A stretch of 53,150 nt of DNA from Sulfurivirga sp964427185 (GTDB lineage Bacteria; Pseudomonadota; Gammaproteobacteria; Thiomicrospirales; Thiomicrospiraceae). Where the stretch lies: positions 1 through 53,150 of the forward strand of contig CAYRSN010000006.1 in the NCBI GenBank assembly GCA_964427185.1, in the 5' to 3' direction. Every line of letters begins with the position of its first letter. Positions within the stretch are counted from its first letter, which is position 1. This document shows, piece after piece, positions 34,607-43,575 of the stretch. The notes beneath the pieces were generated by a model. It had not been told where the DNA came from. It did not search any database and was given only the letters and a program-made list of their open reading frames with translations. The translations under genes and the position numbers were made by a program.

Positions 34607-35845
34607 ATGAATCCTAAAGTTTATTTGGTGGGTGGTGCCGTGCGGGATGCGCTGTTAGGTATTCCGGTTAAAGAGCGGGACTGGGTGGTGGTGGGGGCAA
34701 CACCTGAGTGGATGTTGTCTCAGGGGTATCGCCCTGTAGGGAAAGACTTTCCCGTTTTTCTGCATCCGCAGACGGGGGAAGAATATGCTTTGGCGCGTAC
34801 GGAGCGAAAACAGGGCGTGGGGTATCACGGCTTTGTCCTGAACGCTGAGCCTGATGTAACTCTGGAGGAGGATTTGCGTCGTCGAGATTTGACAATCAAT
34901 GCCATGGCGCAGGATTTGCAGACAGGTGAGGTGATTGACCCCTATGGTGGGCGCAAGGATCTTGAAGCCAGAGTGTTGCGCCATGTGAGCGATGCGTTTG
35001 TGGAAGACCCATTACGGGTTTTGCGTGTCGCACGTTTTGCAGCCAAACTGGCTCCTTTGGGGTTTGTGCTGGCGCCAGAAACGCGTCGGTTGCTGGAAGA
35101 TATGAGTGCAAGTGGAGAGCTGGATGTCTTGACGCCTGAACGTGTATGGAAAGAAGTAGAAAAAGCCTTGCGAACACAAATGCCACATGTGTTTTTTCAG
35201 GTGTTGCATGAAGTGGGTGCGTTAAGGGTATTGTTTCCGGAGATTGCTGCCTTGGATGGTGTGGCGCAGTCGCCCAAGTGGCACCCGGAGGGAGATGCAT
35301 TGACGCATACCTGGCTGGTATTGCAGGAAGCGGCTGAGATGACAGATGACGTGGCAACACGTTTTGCGGCGCTGGTGCATGATGTGGGAAAAGGCGTGAC
35401 GCCTAAGGAAAACTGGCCGAATCATCCGGGGCATGAACAGGCCGGTGAGCCTTTGGTCAAGGCACTGTGCCAGCGTTATCGAGTACCTCATCAGGTAAGG
35501 GAGGTTGCGCTTAAAGCGACCCGCTGGCACGGGCACTTTCATCGTGCGCCTGAGGGAAAGGTTTCTCCTGATAAGGTTTTGGGCATGTTAAAGGCGGTTG
35601 ATGTGTTCCGTAAGCCGGCTTTGTTTGCACAGCTGTTGGATGTGGCAGAGGCGGACTATCGCGGCAGAACAGGGTTCTCCGGGAGTCTTTATCCTTATCG
35701 AACGTGGTGGGAGGTGCTGGTTGATAAAGTTGTGTCAGTTGATGCACGTGCGTTTGTGGCGCAGGGATTGCGAGGAGCGGAAATTAGTCAAGCGCTTGAC
35801 CGGGCACGGTGTGAGGTGATTGCGTCGCATGTCTATAAAAAATAA
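34607..35845 (+). CDS. cca: Multifunctional CCA-adding tRNA nucleotidyltransferase with HD domain
   Basis: 412 residues, the long gammaproteobacterial form. N-terminal class II nucleotidyltransferase: YLVGGAVRDALLG, the metal pair in ERDWVVVG, DVTLEEDLRRRDLTINAMA, then DPYGGRKDLEARVLRHV and FVEDPLRVLRVARFAAKL. The C-terminal HD phosphohydrolase domain has the metal motif VHDVGKG (about residue 258). It builds and repairs the 3' CCA of tRNA, and the HD part adds phosphatase/phosphodiesterase activity. The gene starts right after a terminator, so its promoter must lie within or beyond that site. Confidence 0.94.
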   Translation: MNPKVYLVGGAVRDALLGIPVKERDWVVVGATPEWMLSQGYRPVGKDFPVFLHPQTGEEYALARTERKQGVGYHGFVLNAEPDVTLEEDLRRRDLTINAMAQDLQTGEVIDPYGGRKDLEARVLRHVSDAFVEDPLRVLRVARFAAKLAPLGFVLAPETRRLLEDMSASGELDVLTPERVWKEVEKALRTQMPHVFFQVLHEVGALRVLFPEIAALDGVAQSPKWHPEGDALTHTWLVLQEAAEMTDDVATRFAALVHDVGKGVTPKENWPNHPGHEQAGEPLVKALCQRYRVPHQVREVALKATRWHGHFHRAPEGKVSPDKVLGMLKAVDVFRKPALFAQLLDVAEADYRGRTGFSGSLYPYRTWWEVLVDKVVSVDARAFVAQGLRGAEISQALDRARCEVIASHVYKK

Positions 35846-35937
35846 TTATGACTTTATAAAGTTAAATTTATTTGTTAATTGGCTTGAGAGCGATTAAAGT
35901 GTTTCCGCTTTTTAAAACATAAGATAATGAGGTAATC

Positions 35938-36714
35938 ATGTCTGCGCAAAATAGTTTGGGTTGGTTGAATTTGACGCGGCTGGCCTTGCCGGTCAAGGTA
36001 CTTTTTACGGGCTATTTGGTGGCCACTGGTGTCGGGCTGATGATGGCGGGGCTTCAGATTATGCTGACGCACGGCATGGCGGACGGCAAGTTTGGGCTAT
36101 CGGTAGATGATATTGTTTACAGTTATTATGGAAACCGCTCTGGCTCTAAGCTGGAAAAGGCGTTGAACGGCTCCATGAAGGATAAGGCACCTGAAAATGA
36201 ACGCATTGAGATGATTGAGTGGGCGCAAGAAGGCGCAGATAAAGCGCAGTGGGAGCAGAAAATTAAGCCAATTGTGATGAAGCGCTGTGCCATGTGTCAT
36301 ACGCATATGCCGGGTCTGCCTGACGTGACCAAATACGAAGTGATGCAGGAGTTGTCTGAGGTGGATCAGGGTGCGAGCATTTCCACTTTGACGCGCGTGT
36401 CGCATATTCACCTGTTTGGTATTTCCTTTATCTTTATGTTTGTGGGCTTTATCTTTAGCTTTGCCTACGGCTTTAAAAAGTGGGTAAAAGTGGCTCTGAT
36501 TCTGACACCGTTTGCATTCTTGGTGCTGGATATTGCCTCTTGGTGGTTGACGAAAATGTGGCCTAGTTTTGCGTGGCTGACCATTATTGGAGGGGTGGCC
36601 TATACCTTGGCATCCACTATCATGATTGTCACCAGTTTGTGGCAGATGTGGATTGTGCCATGGCGCAAAGGGCCGGTGGACTGCAATGCCTGGTCAGGTG
36701 AGTGTGAACGCTAA
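35938..36714 (+). CDS. Membrane-anchored monoheme c-type cytochrome-like protein
   Basis: 258 residues. One transmembrane helix near the N terminus (about 17-45) precedes an extracytoplasmic region with a single heme-binding CAMCH (about residues 119-123), followed by three or more C-terminal helices (ISFIFMFVGFIFSFAYGF, ALILTPFAFLVLDIASWWL, TIIGGVAYTLASTIMIV). A conserved-looking HIHLFG precedes the second helix. The topology is that of a bound electron-transfer subunit rather than a soluble cytochrome. It stands alone between cca and cbbR and is closed by a terminator. Its redox partner is unknown. Confidence 0.72.
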   Translation: MSAQNSLGWLNLTRLALPVKVLFTGYLVATGVGLMMAGLQIMLTHGMADGKFGLSVDDIVYSYYGNRSGSKLEKALNGSMKDKAPENERIEMIEWAQEGADKAQWEQKIKPIVMKRCAMCHTHMPGLPDVTKYEVMQELSEVDQGASISTLTRVSHIHLFGISFIFMFVGFIFSFAYGFKKWVKVALILTPFAFLVLDIASWWLTKMWPSFAWLTIIGGVAYTLASTIMIVTSLWQMWIVPWRKGPVDCNAWSGECER

Positions 36715-36738
36715 GGCTTGACTTGAGGTTTTACGAGA

Positions 36739-36762
36739 GCGCCCGCTTATGCGGGCGTTTTT
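36739..36762 (+). terminator. Intrinsic terminator before cbbR
   Basis: CGCCCGC (36740-36746), loop TTAT, GCGGGCG (36751-36757) followed by a short T-run. It separates the cytochrome gene from cbbR. Confidence 0.85.
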
Positions 36763-36801
36763 CGTATTACAATGTCAAAACTTTTTAAATGAGGAGCGGT
36801 T

Positions 36802-37749
36802 ATGCCCTATCGTGCTGATCACCTTGTTCGTCATGCTACGCTCAGGCAGCTTCAAGTATTTGTTGCTATCGCGCGGGAGGGGAGTTTTTCTCGCGCGGCA
36901 GATAAGCTTTATCTGACGCAACCGACTGTATCCATGCAGGTAAAAAAATTATCCGATACGGTGGGGGAGCCACTTTTTGAGCAGATTGGCCGTAAGGTTT
37001 ATCTGACCGAGGTGGGGCGGATTATGCTGCAGGCGGCAGAGGTGATTCTGGATCAGCTGGCATTGGCGGAAGAGCGGGTGAATGAGCTACGTGGTGTTGC
37101 AGGTGGAACAGTCCGTTTGTCGGTGGTTTCGACGGCGCAGTATTTTGTGCCGGAGGTGATCCATGATTTCCTGGAAGAGTACCCCTTGGTCAATGTGGTG
37201 ATGGAAGTGGGAAACCGGGAAATGCTGTTGGAGCGTATTCAGAAGAATCAGGACGATTTCTACATTCTGGGGCAGCCGCCGGAAGGGCTTAAGGTGGAAA
37301 ATCACCGCATGGCTAATAACCCTCTGGTAGTGGTGGCACACCGAGATCACTCTTTGGCGCAGCGTGCAGGCAAAATCAAACTGGGTGATTTATCTGAGGC
37401 ACCTTTTTTGATGCGGGAGCATGGGTCAGGGATTCGTAAGCAGATAGAGCAGGTGTTTCATGAGCATGGGTTTGAACCGAATGTCAAAATGGTGTTGGGG
37501 GGAAATGAGGCCATTCGTTTGGGGCTGCGGGAGAACCTGGGCATTACAGTGGCTTCTTTGCCGACTGTGATGGATGAGGTGGAGTCAGGCGAGTTCAAGG
37601 TGCTGAATGTGCAGGGGTTCCCAGTGATGCGCCATTGGTATCTGGCTTGGCCTGAGGGAAAAACACTGTCTCTGGCAAGTGGTTTGCTGATTGAGCGGAT
37701 GCAGAAAGCGGGTCTTGCCTGGGATAAGACTATCGAGAAATTTGTTTGA
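36802..37749 (+). CDS. cbbR: LysR-family regulator, CbbR-like
   Basis: 315 residues. N-terminal winged helix-turn-helix: ATLRQLQVFVAIAREGSFSRAADKLYLTQPTVSMQVKKL; then a LysR effector domain of about 220 residues (TVRLSVVSTAQYFVPEVIHDF). This N-terminal pattern and YFVPEV are characteristic of CbbR, the activator of Calvin-cycle genes that responds to metabolites. It lies 147 bases upstream of cbbL on the same strand, whereas many cbbR genes are divergent from the operon they control. Confidence 0.88.
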   Translation: MPYRADHLVRHATLRQLQVFVAIAREGSFSRAADKLYLTQPTVSMQVKKLSDTVGEPLFEQIGRKVYLTEVGRIMLQAAEVILDQLALAEERVNELRGVAGGTVRLSVVSTAQYFVPEVIHDFLEEYPLVNVVMEVGNREMLLERIQKNQDDFYILGQPPEGLKVENHRMANNPLVVVAHRDHSLAQRAGKIKLGDLSEAPFLMREHGSGIRKQIEQVFHEHGFEPNVKMVLGGNEAIRLGLRENLGITVASLPTVMDEVESGEFKVLNVQGFPVMRHWYLAWPEGKTLSLASGLLIERMQKAGLAWDKTIEKFV

Positions 37750-37789
37750 TATGTGTAAAGGAGAGTGGATGGCGGAGGTTAAAGGTATA

Positions 37790-37851
37790 GATAATTGATG
37801 ATGCTTCTTATCACATCTTCCAATTTGCCAATAGGAAGGTGTGGCTATAAT
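37790..37851 (+). promoter_or_regulatory. cbbL operon promoter with two inverted repeats
   Basis: TATAAT at 37846-37851 with TTGCCA at 37825-37830; the 15-base spacer is short, as expected for an activator-dependent promoter. Two dyads overlap it: GATAA (37790-37794) N13 TTATC (37808-37812), and CACATCTTCC (37812-37821) N12 GGAAGGTGTG (37834-37843), the second covering the -35. They are candidate CbbR sites; assignment is inference. AGGGAGA precedes ATG 37897. Confidence 0.55.
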
Positions 37852-37896
37852 ATGATTCGTGAAATTTCTTTCAACCCAAAAATAGGGAGATACTAC

Positions 37897-39318
37897 ATGG
37901 CAATAGCAACCAAGACATTTGATGCGGGTGTAAAAGATTATAAGTTGACATACTGGACACCTGACTACACGCCTCTGGATTCAGATCTGCTGGCGTGCTT
38001 CAAGATCGTTCCTCAGGAAGGCGTTCCGCGTGAAGAAGCGGCTGCGGCGGTTGCAGCAGAATCTTCAACTGGTACTTGGACAACAGTTTGGTCTGACCTG
38101 CTGACCGAGATGGAATTCTATAAAGGTCGTGCTTACAGGATCGAAGATGTACCAGGTGATAAGAATGCTTTCTATGCATTTATCGCTTATCCGTTGGATC
38201 TGTTCGAAGAAGGTTCTATCGTTAACGTTCTGACTTCTTTGGTTGGTAACGTATTCGGCTTTAAAGCGATTCGCTCTCTGCGTCTTGAAGATATCCGCTT
38301 CCCATTGGCGTTTATCAAAACTTGCGGTGGTCCTCCTTCCGGTATCCAGGTTGAGCGTGACAAACTGAACAAGTATGGTCGTCCTATGCTGGGCTGTACA
38401 ATTAAGCCTAAGCTGGGTCTGTCCGCTAAGAACTATGGTCGCGTGGTATATGAGTGTCTGCGTGGCGGTCTGGATTTGACTAAAGATGACGAAAACATCA
38501 ACTCACAGCCATTCCAGCGTTGGAGAGATCGTTTTGAATTTGTTGCAGAAGCTGTGGATAAGGCAACTGCAGAAACAGGTGAGCGTAAAGGTCACTATCT
38601 GAACGTAACAGCCGGTACTGTAGAAGAAATGTTGAAGCGTGCAGAGTTCGCTAAAGAGCTGGGTCAGCCAATTATCATGCACGACTTCCTGACCGGTGGT
38701 TTCACTGCGCACACTACGCTGGCTAACTGGTGTCGTGACAATGGCATGTTGTTGCACGTTCACCGCGCAATGCACGCAGTAATTGACCGTAACCCGCTGC
38801 ACGGTATCCACTTCCGCGTATTGGCGAAGTGTCTGCGTCTGTCTGGCGGTGACCATCTGCATACAGGTACGGTTGTAGGTAAGCTGGAAGGTGACCGTGC
38901 TTCTACATTGGGCTTTGTAGATCAGTTGCGTGAATCTTTTGTACCTGAAGATCGTTCACGTGGTGTGTTCTTTGACCAGGATTGGGGCTCCATGCCTGGT
39001 GTGATGGCTGTTGCTTCAGGTGGTATCCACGTATGGCACATGCCTGCGCTGTTGACAATCTTTGGTGATGACTCAGTGCTTCAGTTCGGTGGTGGTACGC
39101 ATGGTCACCCATGGGGAAGTGCTGCGGGTGCAGCTGCAAACCGTGTGGCACTGGAGGCTTGTGTTAAAGCACGTAACGAAGGTCGTGATCTTGAAAGAGA
39201 AGGTGGCGATATCCTGAGAGAAGCTGCACGCAACAGTAAAGAGCTTGCGATTGCTCTGGAAACTTGGAAAGAAATCAAGTTTGAATTTGACACTGTTGAC
39301 AAGCTGGATGTGCAGTAA
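37897..39318 (+). CDS. cbbL: Ribulose bisphosphate carboxylase large subunit, form IA (carboxysomal)
   Basis: 473 residues from ATG 37897 (AGGGAGA upstream); an in-frame extension to 37795 lacks any Rubisco sequence and covers the promoter. Active-site segments are intact: GCTIKPKLGLSAKNYGR, GGLDLTKDDENINSQPF (carbamylated Lys in the family), HVHRAMH, and VASGGIHVWHMPAL. The N terminus, TFDAGVKDYKLTYWTPDY, is of the form IA type. It fixes CO2 onto RuBP inside the carboxysome. Codons favour T-ending forms such as GGT and CGT more than neighbouring housekeeping genes, as expected for very high expression. A 16-base palindrome (39318-39333) lies between it and cbbS. Confidence 0.98.
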   Translation: MAIATKTFDAGVKDYKLTYWTPDYTPLDSDLLACFKIVPQEGVPREEAAAAVAAESSTGTWTTVWSDLLTEMEFYKGRAYRIEDVPGDKNAFYAFIAYPLDLFEEGSIVNVLTSLVGNVFGFKAIRSLRLEDIRFPLAFIKTCGGPPSGIQVERDKLNKYGRPMLGCTIKPKLGLSAKNYGRVVYECLRGGLDLTKDDENINSQPFQRWRDRFEFVAEAVDKATAETGERKGHYLNVTAGTVEEMLKRAEFAKELGQPIIMHDFLTGGFTAHTTLANWCRDNGMLLHVHRAMHAVIDRNPLHGIHFRVLAKCLRLSGGDHLHTGTVVGKLEGDRASTLGFVDQLRESFVPEDRSRGVFFDQDWGSMPGVMAVASGGIHVWHMPALLTIFGDDSVLQFGGGTHGHPWGSAAGAAANRVALEACVKARNEGRDLEREGGDILREAARNSKELAIALETWKEIKFEFDTVDKLDVQ

Positions 39319-39333
39319 GCAATAGATATTGCT
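39318..39333. repeat. Small palindrome between cbbL and cbbS
   Basis: AGCAATAGATATTGCT at 39318-39333 can form a short stem just after the cbbL stop. With no T-run it is not a terminator; it might affect mRNA end stability. Weak evidence. Confidence 0.3.
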
Positions 39334-39370
39334 CGGATAAATTGATCATAAGGTACAAGGAGAAAAAAGA

Positions 39371-39715
39371 ATGAGCTTTCAAAATATTGAGGACTATCGC
39401 ACAAAATACACGCTGGAAACGTTTTCTTTCCTGCCGGAGCTGACAGTAGATGAAGTGTACGACCAGATCGTTTACATCATCAATCAAGGTTGGACACCAG
39501 CCATTGAGCATGAAGCGCCTGAAAGTGCTTACTCTCACTACTGGGGTATGTGGAAGTTGCCTCTGTTCGGTACGCGCGACCCTGATGAAGTGTTGGCAGA
39601 GCTGGACGCTTGTCGTGCTGCCTATCCGGATCACTTCATTCGCCTGATTGGCTATGATGATTATGTTCAGAGCCAGGGTCACAGCTTTGTTGTGTATCGT
39701 CCTCGCGGCTTCTAA
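39371..39715 (+). CDS. cbbS: Ribulose bisphosphate carboxylase small subunit, form IA
   Basis: 114 residues. It carries the RbcS pattern of the proteobacterial form: TFSFLPELTVDEVYDQIVYIINQGWTPAIEHE, YWGMWKLPLFG, and the C-terminal FIRLIGYDDYVQSQGHSFVVYRPRGF. It caps the L8 core to give L8S8 holoenzyme and contributes to binding CsoS2. It is 52 bases after cbbL with AAGGAG upstream, and 63 bases before csoS2. Confidence 0.97.
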   Translation: MSFQNIEDYRTKYTLETFSFLPELTVDEVYDQIVYIINQGWTPAIEHEAPESAYSHYWGMWKLPLFGTRDPDEVLAELDACRAAYPDHFIRLIGYDDYVQSQGHSFVVYRPRGF

Positions 39716-39778
39716 GACTCATTTGACTAATGGTAGTGATTAAATAAGTCGAAAGACGAGCAATAGGAGACATTAGTA

Positions 39779-41944
39779 ATGAGTAGCAGTGCTCTAACTG
39801 GACGTGCCGCTGCAATGGCGCGTCGCAAGGAGCTGCTTCAGGGAAGACGCCAGGAAGCAGCTGCTGCTCCGGTAGTAAAGCGCCGTAAAGCGGCGCCTTC
39901 TCCGGAAGCTGCGGTTGCTGTAAAGGCTGAAAAGCCACAGGCGCCTCGTGCAAGACGCACGGTGGTGCCGGTGCAACCAGCGCCTGCAAGCTTGAGTGCA
40001 CGTGAAATTGCAAAGCAAAAGCGGCTCGAGCAGATGCAGGGCAAAGGTGGTAGCCAGGCAAATCAGTCATCCCAGCGGCAGCATATCAGGATGAAAAAGA
40101 AGCCTGAAGCACCTTTGGTGGAGCCGACCAAACAAGCCACTAAAGAGGCGCAGTCTGTGAAGGTAAAGAAAAAAGAAAGCCGCAAGGTTATCAAGCCGAA
40201 GGCAAAAGTGCAGCAGACAGGCCGTCTTCAATCCATGGCTTATCGTATGGCGTTGATTAAAGGCAAGGTTGGAGAAACCGCCTTTAAATCAAAAGGCTCT
40301 GGTAAGACAGGTGCAAAGGCCAAAATCTCCAACCCGGATGCCACTTCCCGTGATATTGCGAAGGAAGTGCGCATTGAAAAATGTACGCGCGGCAAAGTGT
40401 GTGCAACAGGAAGTTCGCGCCCGACGCGCCCTGCAAGAAACAGAAGAGCGCCACAGAAAGTAGGTGAAACGCAAACACTGAGTGGTCAGACTGTTACAGG
40501 CACGCAGGTGGGTCGAGACGAAAAAAAAATGACCGGCCTGGAAAGTGGTGTTTGTAAAGCTGTGACAGGGACAGAGTATCTGGGTGCAGAGGAGTTTGTG
40601 AGCCACTGTGGTGAAACACCTGAGCCGAAGCCTGTGAAAGTGACGCAAACCCAAACTACACGCGGTCAAGTTGTAAGTGCCTCAGGTAAAGTGGGTTTGT
40701 CTGAAAAGATGACAGGTAATGAGTCGGGTGCTTGTAAGCTGGTTACAGGCACTGAATATCTGGGGACGGAAGAGTTTTCAAGTTACTGCGGCGTTAAACC
40801 TGAAAGTGGAGCCGCAAAAGTGACACAAACTCAGACAACCCGTGGACAAGTTGTAAGTGGTTCTGGCAATGTCGGTCTGCACGGAAAAGTAACAGGTGTT
40901 GAGCCAGGTATGTGCTCTGCTGTGACAGGTACCGAATACTTGCCTGCCGATCAGCTTTCCAGCTTCTGTGGTGTTGAACCACGCGGTTCAGCAGCAACAG
41001 TAAGTGGTGGTGCACAGCGTTCGGCGAGACAGGGTGCTAAGGTAACCGGAGGTGAGTACGCAAAAAAGCCTCAGGCCTCTGGCAGCGCGCCTGTTGCAGG
41101 TAAGGCTGTTCAGAAAGTTGTTGCTTCTAAAACGCCCAAAGGGAATGTCACTACAGGTACACAGGTCGGTCGTTTGGCACCTGTAACCGGTGGTGAGCCA
41201 GGTGCATGTAAACTGGTTACGGGTACGGGTTACCAGGGTGTAGAAGAGCTGGAAACCGTTTGCGGTGTATCACCAGTTGAAACACCCGAAAAAGTACCTG
41301 TGTCAGGGACACTGGGGGGCCAGAAAGTAACCGGTGACCGCAGTGGTGCTTCTTTTGATATTACAGGTGCGGAAGCGGGTGCCTGTAAAGCTGTGACTGG
41401 AACGCCTTATACCGGTTTGGAGCAAGTGGAAGCTTGCCCTGTTGAGGAAAAAATTGAAATTGAAATGCGCAAACCGGAAGGTGTGCCTCCTGCAGTTTCT
41501 GGTGTTCATCCTGGTCCGATAGGTTTGACAGGTGCTGAAAAGGGCGCGTGTAAGCCTGTGACTGGCACGCACTATCAGGGTGTTGATGAGGCCTCCATGT
41601 TGTGTGCGCCTGCGACTGCGGCATCACCTGAAGAGTCGGATTTTCCAATTCCAATGGCTCAACAGAGTGTGGCTGTTGCGGATCCCGTTGCACCTGCATT
41701 GCAGCCTGAAGGAAAAATCACGGGAGACAGCTGGGATAAGCCGTCCAAAGTGACTGGAACCAGTGGGCCCTGGGCCTCTCAGCGCAATACCAGCATTCGA
41801 GGTGCTGCAAGGCAGGCTCCTATGGGAGCGGTGCTCTTCAACTCTGAAGTGGTTGAGGATGTGCCTGTTAGCCCGATTACAGGGCCAGCAGGAAATGCAA
41901 GTGGTGGTGCCAAGGTGACTTTGTCTGGTGGTGCGCGAGCATAA
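39779..41944 (+). CDS. csoS2: Carboxysome scaffold protein CsoS2
   Basis: 721 residues, low-complexity and basic in the first third. N-terminal region (1-210) has Rubisco-binding-type short repeats: RAAAMARRKELLQGRR, REIAKQKRLEQMQG, QSMAYRMALIKGK, SRDIAKEVRIEKCTRG. Middle and C-terminal regions (about 225-625) hold six repeats with V-T-G, a [ES]GxC and C-x-x-VTGTxY signature and a closing Cys. The C-terminal tail (about 645-721) has VTGTSGPWASQRNTSIRGAARQ and ends SGGARA, the shell-anchoring region. CsoS2 links Rubisco to the shell. An A9 run at 40521-40529 gives a slippery heptamer that may produce a short isoform. Confidence 0.96.
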   Translation: MSSSALTGRAAAMARRKELLQGRRQEAAAAPVVKRRKAAPSPEAAVAVKAEKPQAPRARRTVVPVQPAPASLSAREIAKQKRLEQMQGKGGSQANQSSQRQHIRMKKKPEAPLVEPTKQATKEAQSVKVKKKESRKVIKPKAKVQQTGRLQSMAYRMALIKGKVGETAFKSKGSGKTGAKAKISNPDATSRDIAKEVRIEKCTRGKVCATGSSRPTRPARNRRAPQKVGETQTLSGQTVTGTQVGRDEKKMTGLESGVCKAVTGTEYLGAEEFVSHCGETPEPKPVKVTQTQTTRGQVVSASGKVGLSEKMTGNESGACKLVTGTEYLGTEEFSSYCGVKPESGAAKVTQTQTTRGQVVSGSGNVGLHGKVTGVEPGMCSAVTGTEYLPADQLSSFCGVEPRGSAATVSGGAQRSARQGAKVTGGEYAKKPQASGSAPVAGKAVQKVVASKTPKGNVTTGTQVGRLAPVTGGEPGACKLVTGTGYQGVEELETVCGVSPVETPEKVPVSGTLGGQKVTGDRSGASFDITGAEAGACKAVTGTPYTGLEQVEACPVEEKIEIEMRKPEGVPPAVSGVHPGPIGLTGAEKGACKPVTGTHYQGVDEASMLCAPATAASPEESDFPIPMAQQSVAVADPVAPALQPEGKITGDSWDKPSKVTGTSGPWASQRNTSIRGAARQAPMGAVLFNSEVVEDVPVSPITGPAGNASGGAKVTLSGGARA
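40521..40529 (+). other. A9 tract with zero-frame A_AAA_AAA slippery heptamer in csoS2
   Basis: In the csoS2 frame the codons are GAA AAA AAA ATG, so A AAA AAA (40522-40528) is phased for a -1 shift. The -1 frame then reads 9 codons and stops at TAA; a +1 slip meets TGA at once. The product would be about 259 residues, the N-terminal Rubisco-binding part only. Programmed frameshifting is known for csoS2 of Halothiobacillus neapolitanus; that this tract does the same is inference. Confidence 0.45.
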
Positions 41945-41964
41945 AATGGAATCCGGGTGTATAG

Positions 41965-43530
41965 ATGCGTAGACTAAACCAACAACGTCAAAAGTCATTG
42001 TTTTGGAAGCCTGTTGCGCTGGCAAAACATAAGCCTCGCTTTCCTGCATCGTCTCAGAAGGTGCGCTCAGGTATTGCTCATGAGGCAGCTGGCAAGCAGG
42101 TAGAAACACCCGCCATGCGTCAGTCGCGTCAGTATGGCGTTGCACATGCGCTGGTGGATGAAGCGCAAAACGAGCGGTTGCGCCAGTATGAGATGGAGAT
42201 CAAAGCACGTTTCGATAATATCGAAGGTGTGATCAAGACAATACTGGATGTCAAATCAGGGTCGAAAAGAAAGACGCGTGCTTATACTTGGGCAAGCGAG
42301 CATGTGTTTGAAAAACTTCATGTTCCCTTGTCCGAGAAAGCGTGGTCTCAGGCACTGAAAATGCAACCGCAAAAAGGCTTTCAGTATCTGTATGCTCGGG
42401 TTTTATTTGAACAGTTTATGCGCATGTCTGAAGACTTCTATGTGAATGACCCCTTAGGGGGGCAGAGAACAGAGGCGGCTAAACGCATTTTCAGACAGGC
42501 GGGGTTTCATGCTGTAGGTGTGGCGCCTTGTTCTGATGGTCGATTGGCGCATTTTGTAAGTTATGTGATCAGAATGCCTTATGACGCCGTTAGAAGAAAG
42601 GCGCACGCCGGTGCAATGTTTGATATCAGCGAAAGCGTAAGAAACTGGGTATTTGTTGAGCATAGTCGCTTTAGAGAAGGGCGTCCTAACAGCGCAGATG
42701 AGCCGACACGCTATTTGAAAATTGCGGTTTATCACTTTTCTAAAGCGGATCCATCACATTTGGGTTGTGCTGCTCATGGTAGTGACGATCATAAAGCTGC
42801 AACGGCTGCATTAAATAAGTTAAAAGATTTTAGGCAGGCGATTGCAAACCGTTTCGGATGTGGTTCATCCGTGCAGATGCTTTTGATCGGGCTTAATACG
42901 GATGATGACAGCTTGCGAGTGCATGTGCCCGATGAAATGGGGAATGTGTGCTTGGAAAGGTTTGTTGAAACCAAACAGTTGTATGAAAAAACCAAAGGGA
43001 TGACACCTGAGCAGGCGACTTCAGCAATTGATGAAGCGATTGTTCAGGTTAACCTGAAGGCACAGGTAACACCGCCACAGTCCGGCGTGGTTAAAGTGCT
43101 GAACTGGCTTATCAAAAACAACTTCTCTCAAATTGCTTATGTAGAGCGTTTTGAGCAAGGCTGTTATCGGGATTTAGGGCATGAAGAGCGCTTTATTGGG
43201 ATTGGAAACGGCTTCGATGAAGTGCAGATTCGAAATCTAAGTTACTACAGTTACCTCGATACAATTGAAGAGGGGGCTGATGATGTAGATGTCGGAATCA
43301 AGATCTTCAAAACCCTAAATGTCAAGAAGGGGTTGCCTGTTCCGATTATTGTTCGTTGTGACTTTGACGGACGGGTGCCCGGCTCAAAACAACGGGCAAT
43401 TGCGAAAGCAGAACGCTTAGAAACAGCTTTACATGAGCGTTACAAAGAGCTGTCTCAGTCTGGGCTGTTGCAGACTATGTCTACCTTGAGAGACTATAGC
43501 AGCTGTCTGCCGGCTGAAAGACTGAACTAG
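41965..43530 (+). CDS. csoSCA: Carboxysomal carbonic anhydrase CsoSCA (CsoS3)
   Basis: 521 residues, the usual CsoSCA size. N-terminal helical domain, then a divergent beta-type carbonic anhydrase domain with CSDGR (Cys189, Asp191, Arg193), and a C-terminal half-copy lacking a metal site. Deduced zinc ligands are Cys189, His257 (YHFSKAD) and Cys268 (HLGCAAHG), with the same 11-residue spacing between the last two as in the H. neapolitanus enzyme. It dehydrates bicarbonate inside the shell to supply CO2 to Rubisco. It is 20 bases after csoS2. Confidence 0.97.
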   Translation: MRRLNQQRQKSLFWKPVALAKHKPRFPASSQKVRSGIAHEAAGKQVETPAMRQSRQYGVAHALVDEAQNERLRQYEMEIKARFDNIEGVIKTILDVKSGSKRKTRAYTWASEHVFEKLHVPLSEKAWSQALKMQPQKGFQYLYARVLFEQFMRMSEDFYVNDPLGGQRTEAAKRIFRQAGFHAVGVAPCSDGRLAHFVSYVIRMPYDAVRRKAHAGAMFDISESVRNWVFVEHSRFREGRPNSADEPTRYLKIAVYHFSKADPSHLGCAAHGSDDHKAATAALNKLKDFRQAIANRFGCGSSVQMLLIGLNTDDDSLRVHVPDEMGNVCLERFVETKQLYEKTKGMTPEQATSAIDEAIVQVNLKAQVTPPQSGVVKVLNWLIKNNFSQIAYVERFEQGCYRDLGHEERFIGIGNGFDEVQIRNLSYYSYLDTIEEGADDVDVGIKIFKTLNVKKGLPVPIIVRCDFDGRVPGSKQRAIAKAERLETALHERYKELSQSGLLQTMSTLRDYSSCLPAERLN

Positions 43531-43575
43531 AAAGCGTGATACGAAGAAGTACTGCCAAACAGATGGAGCCCAAAA

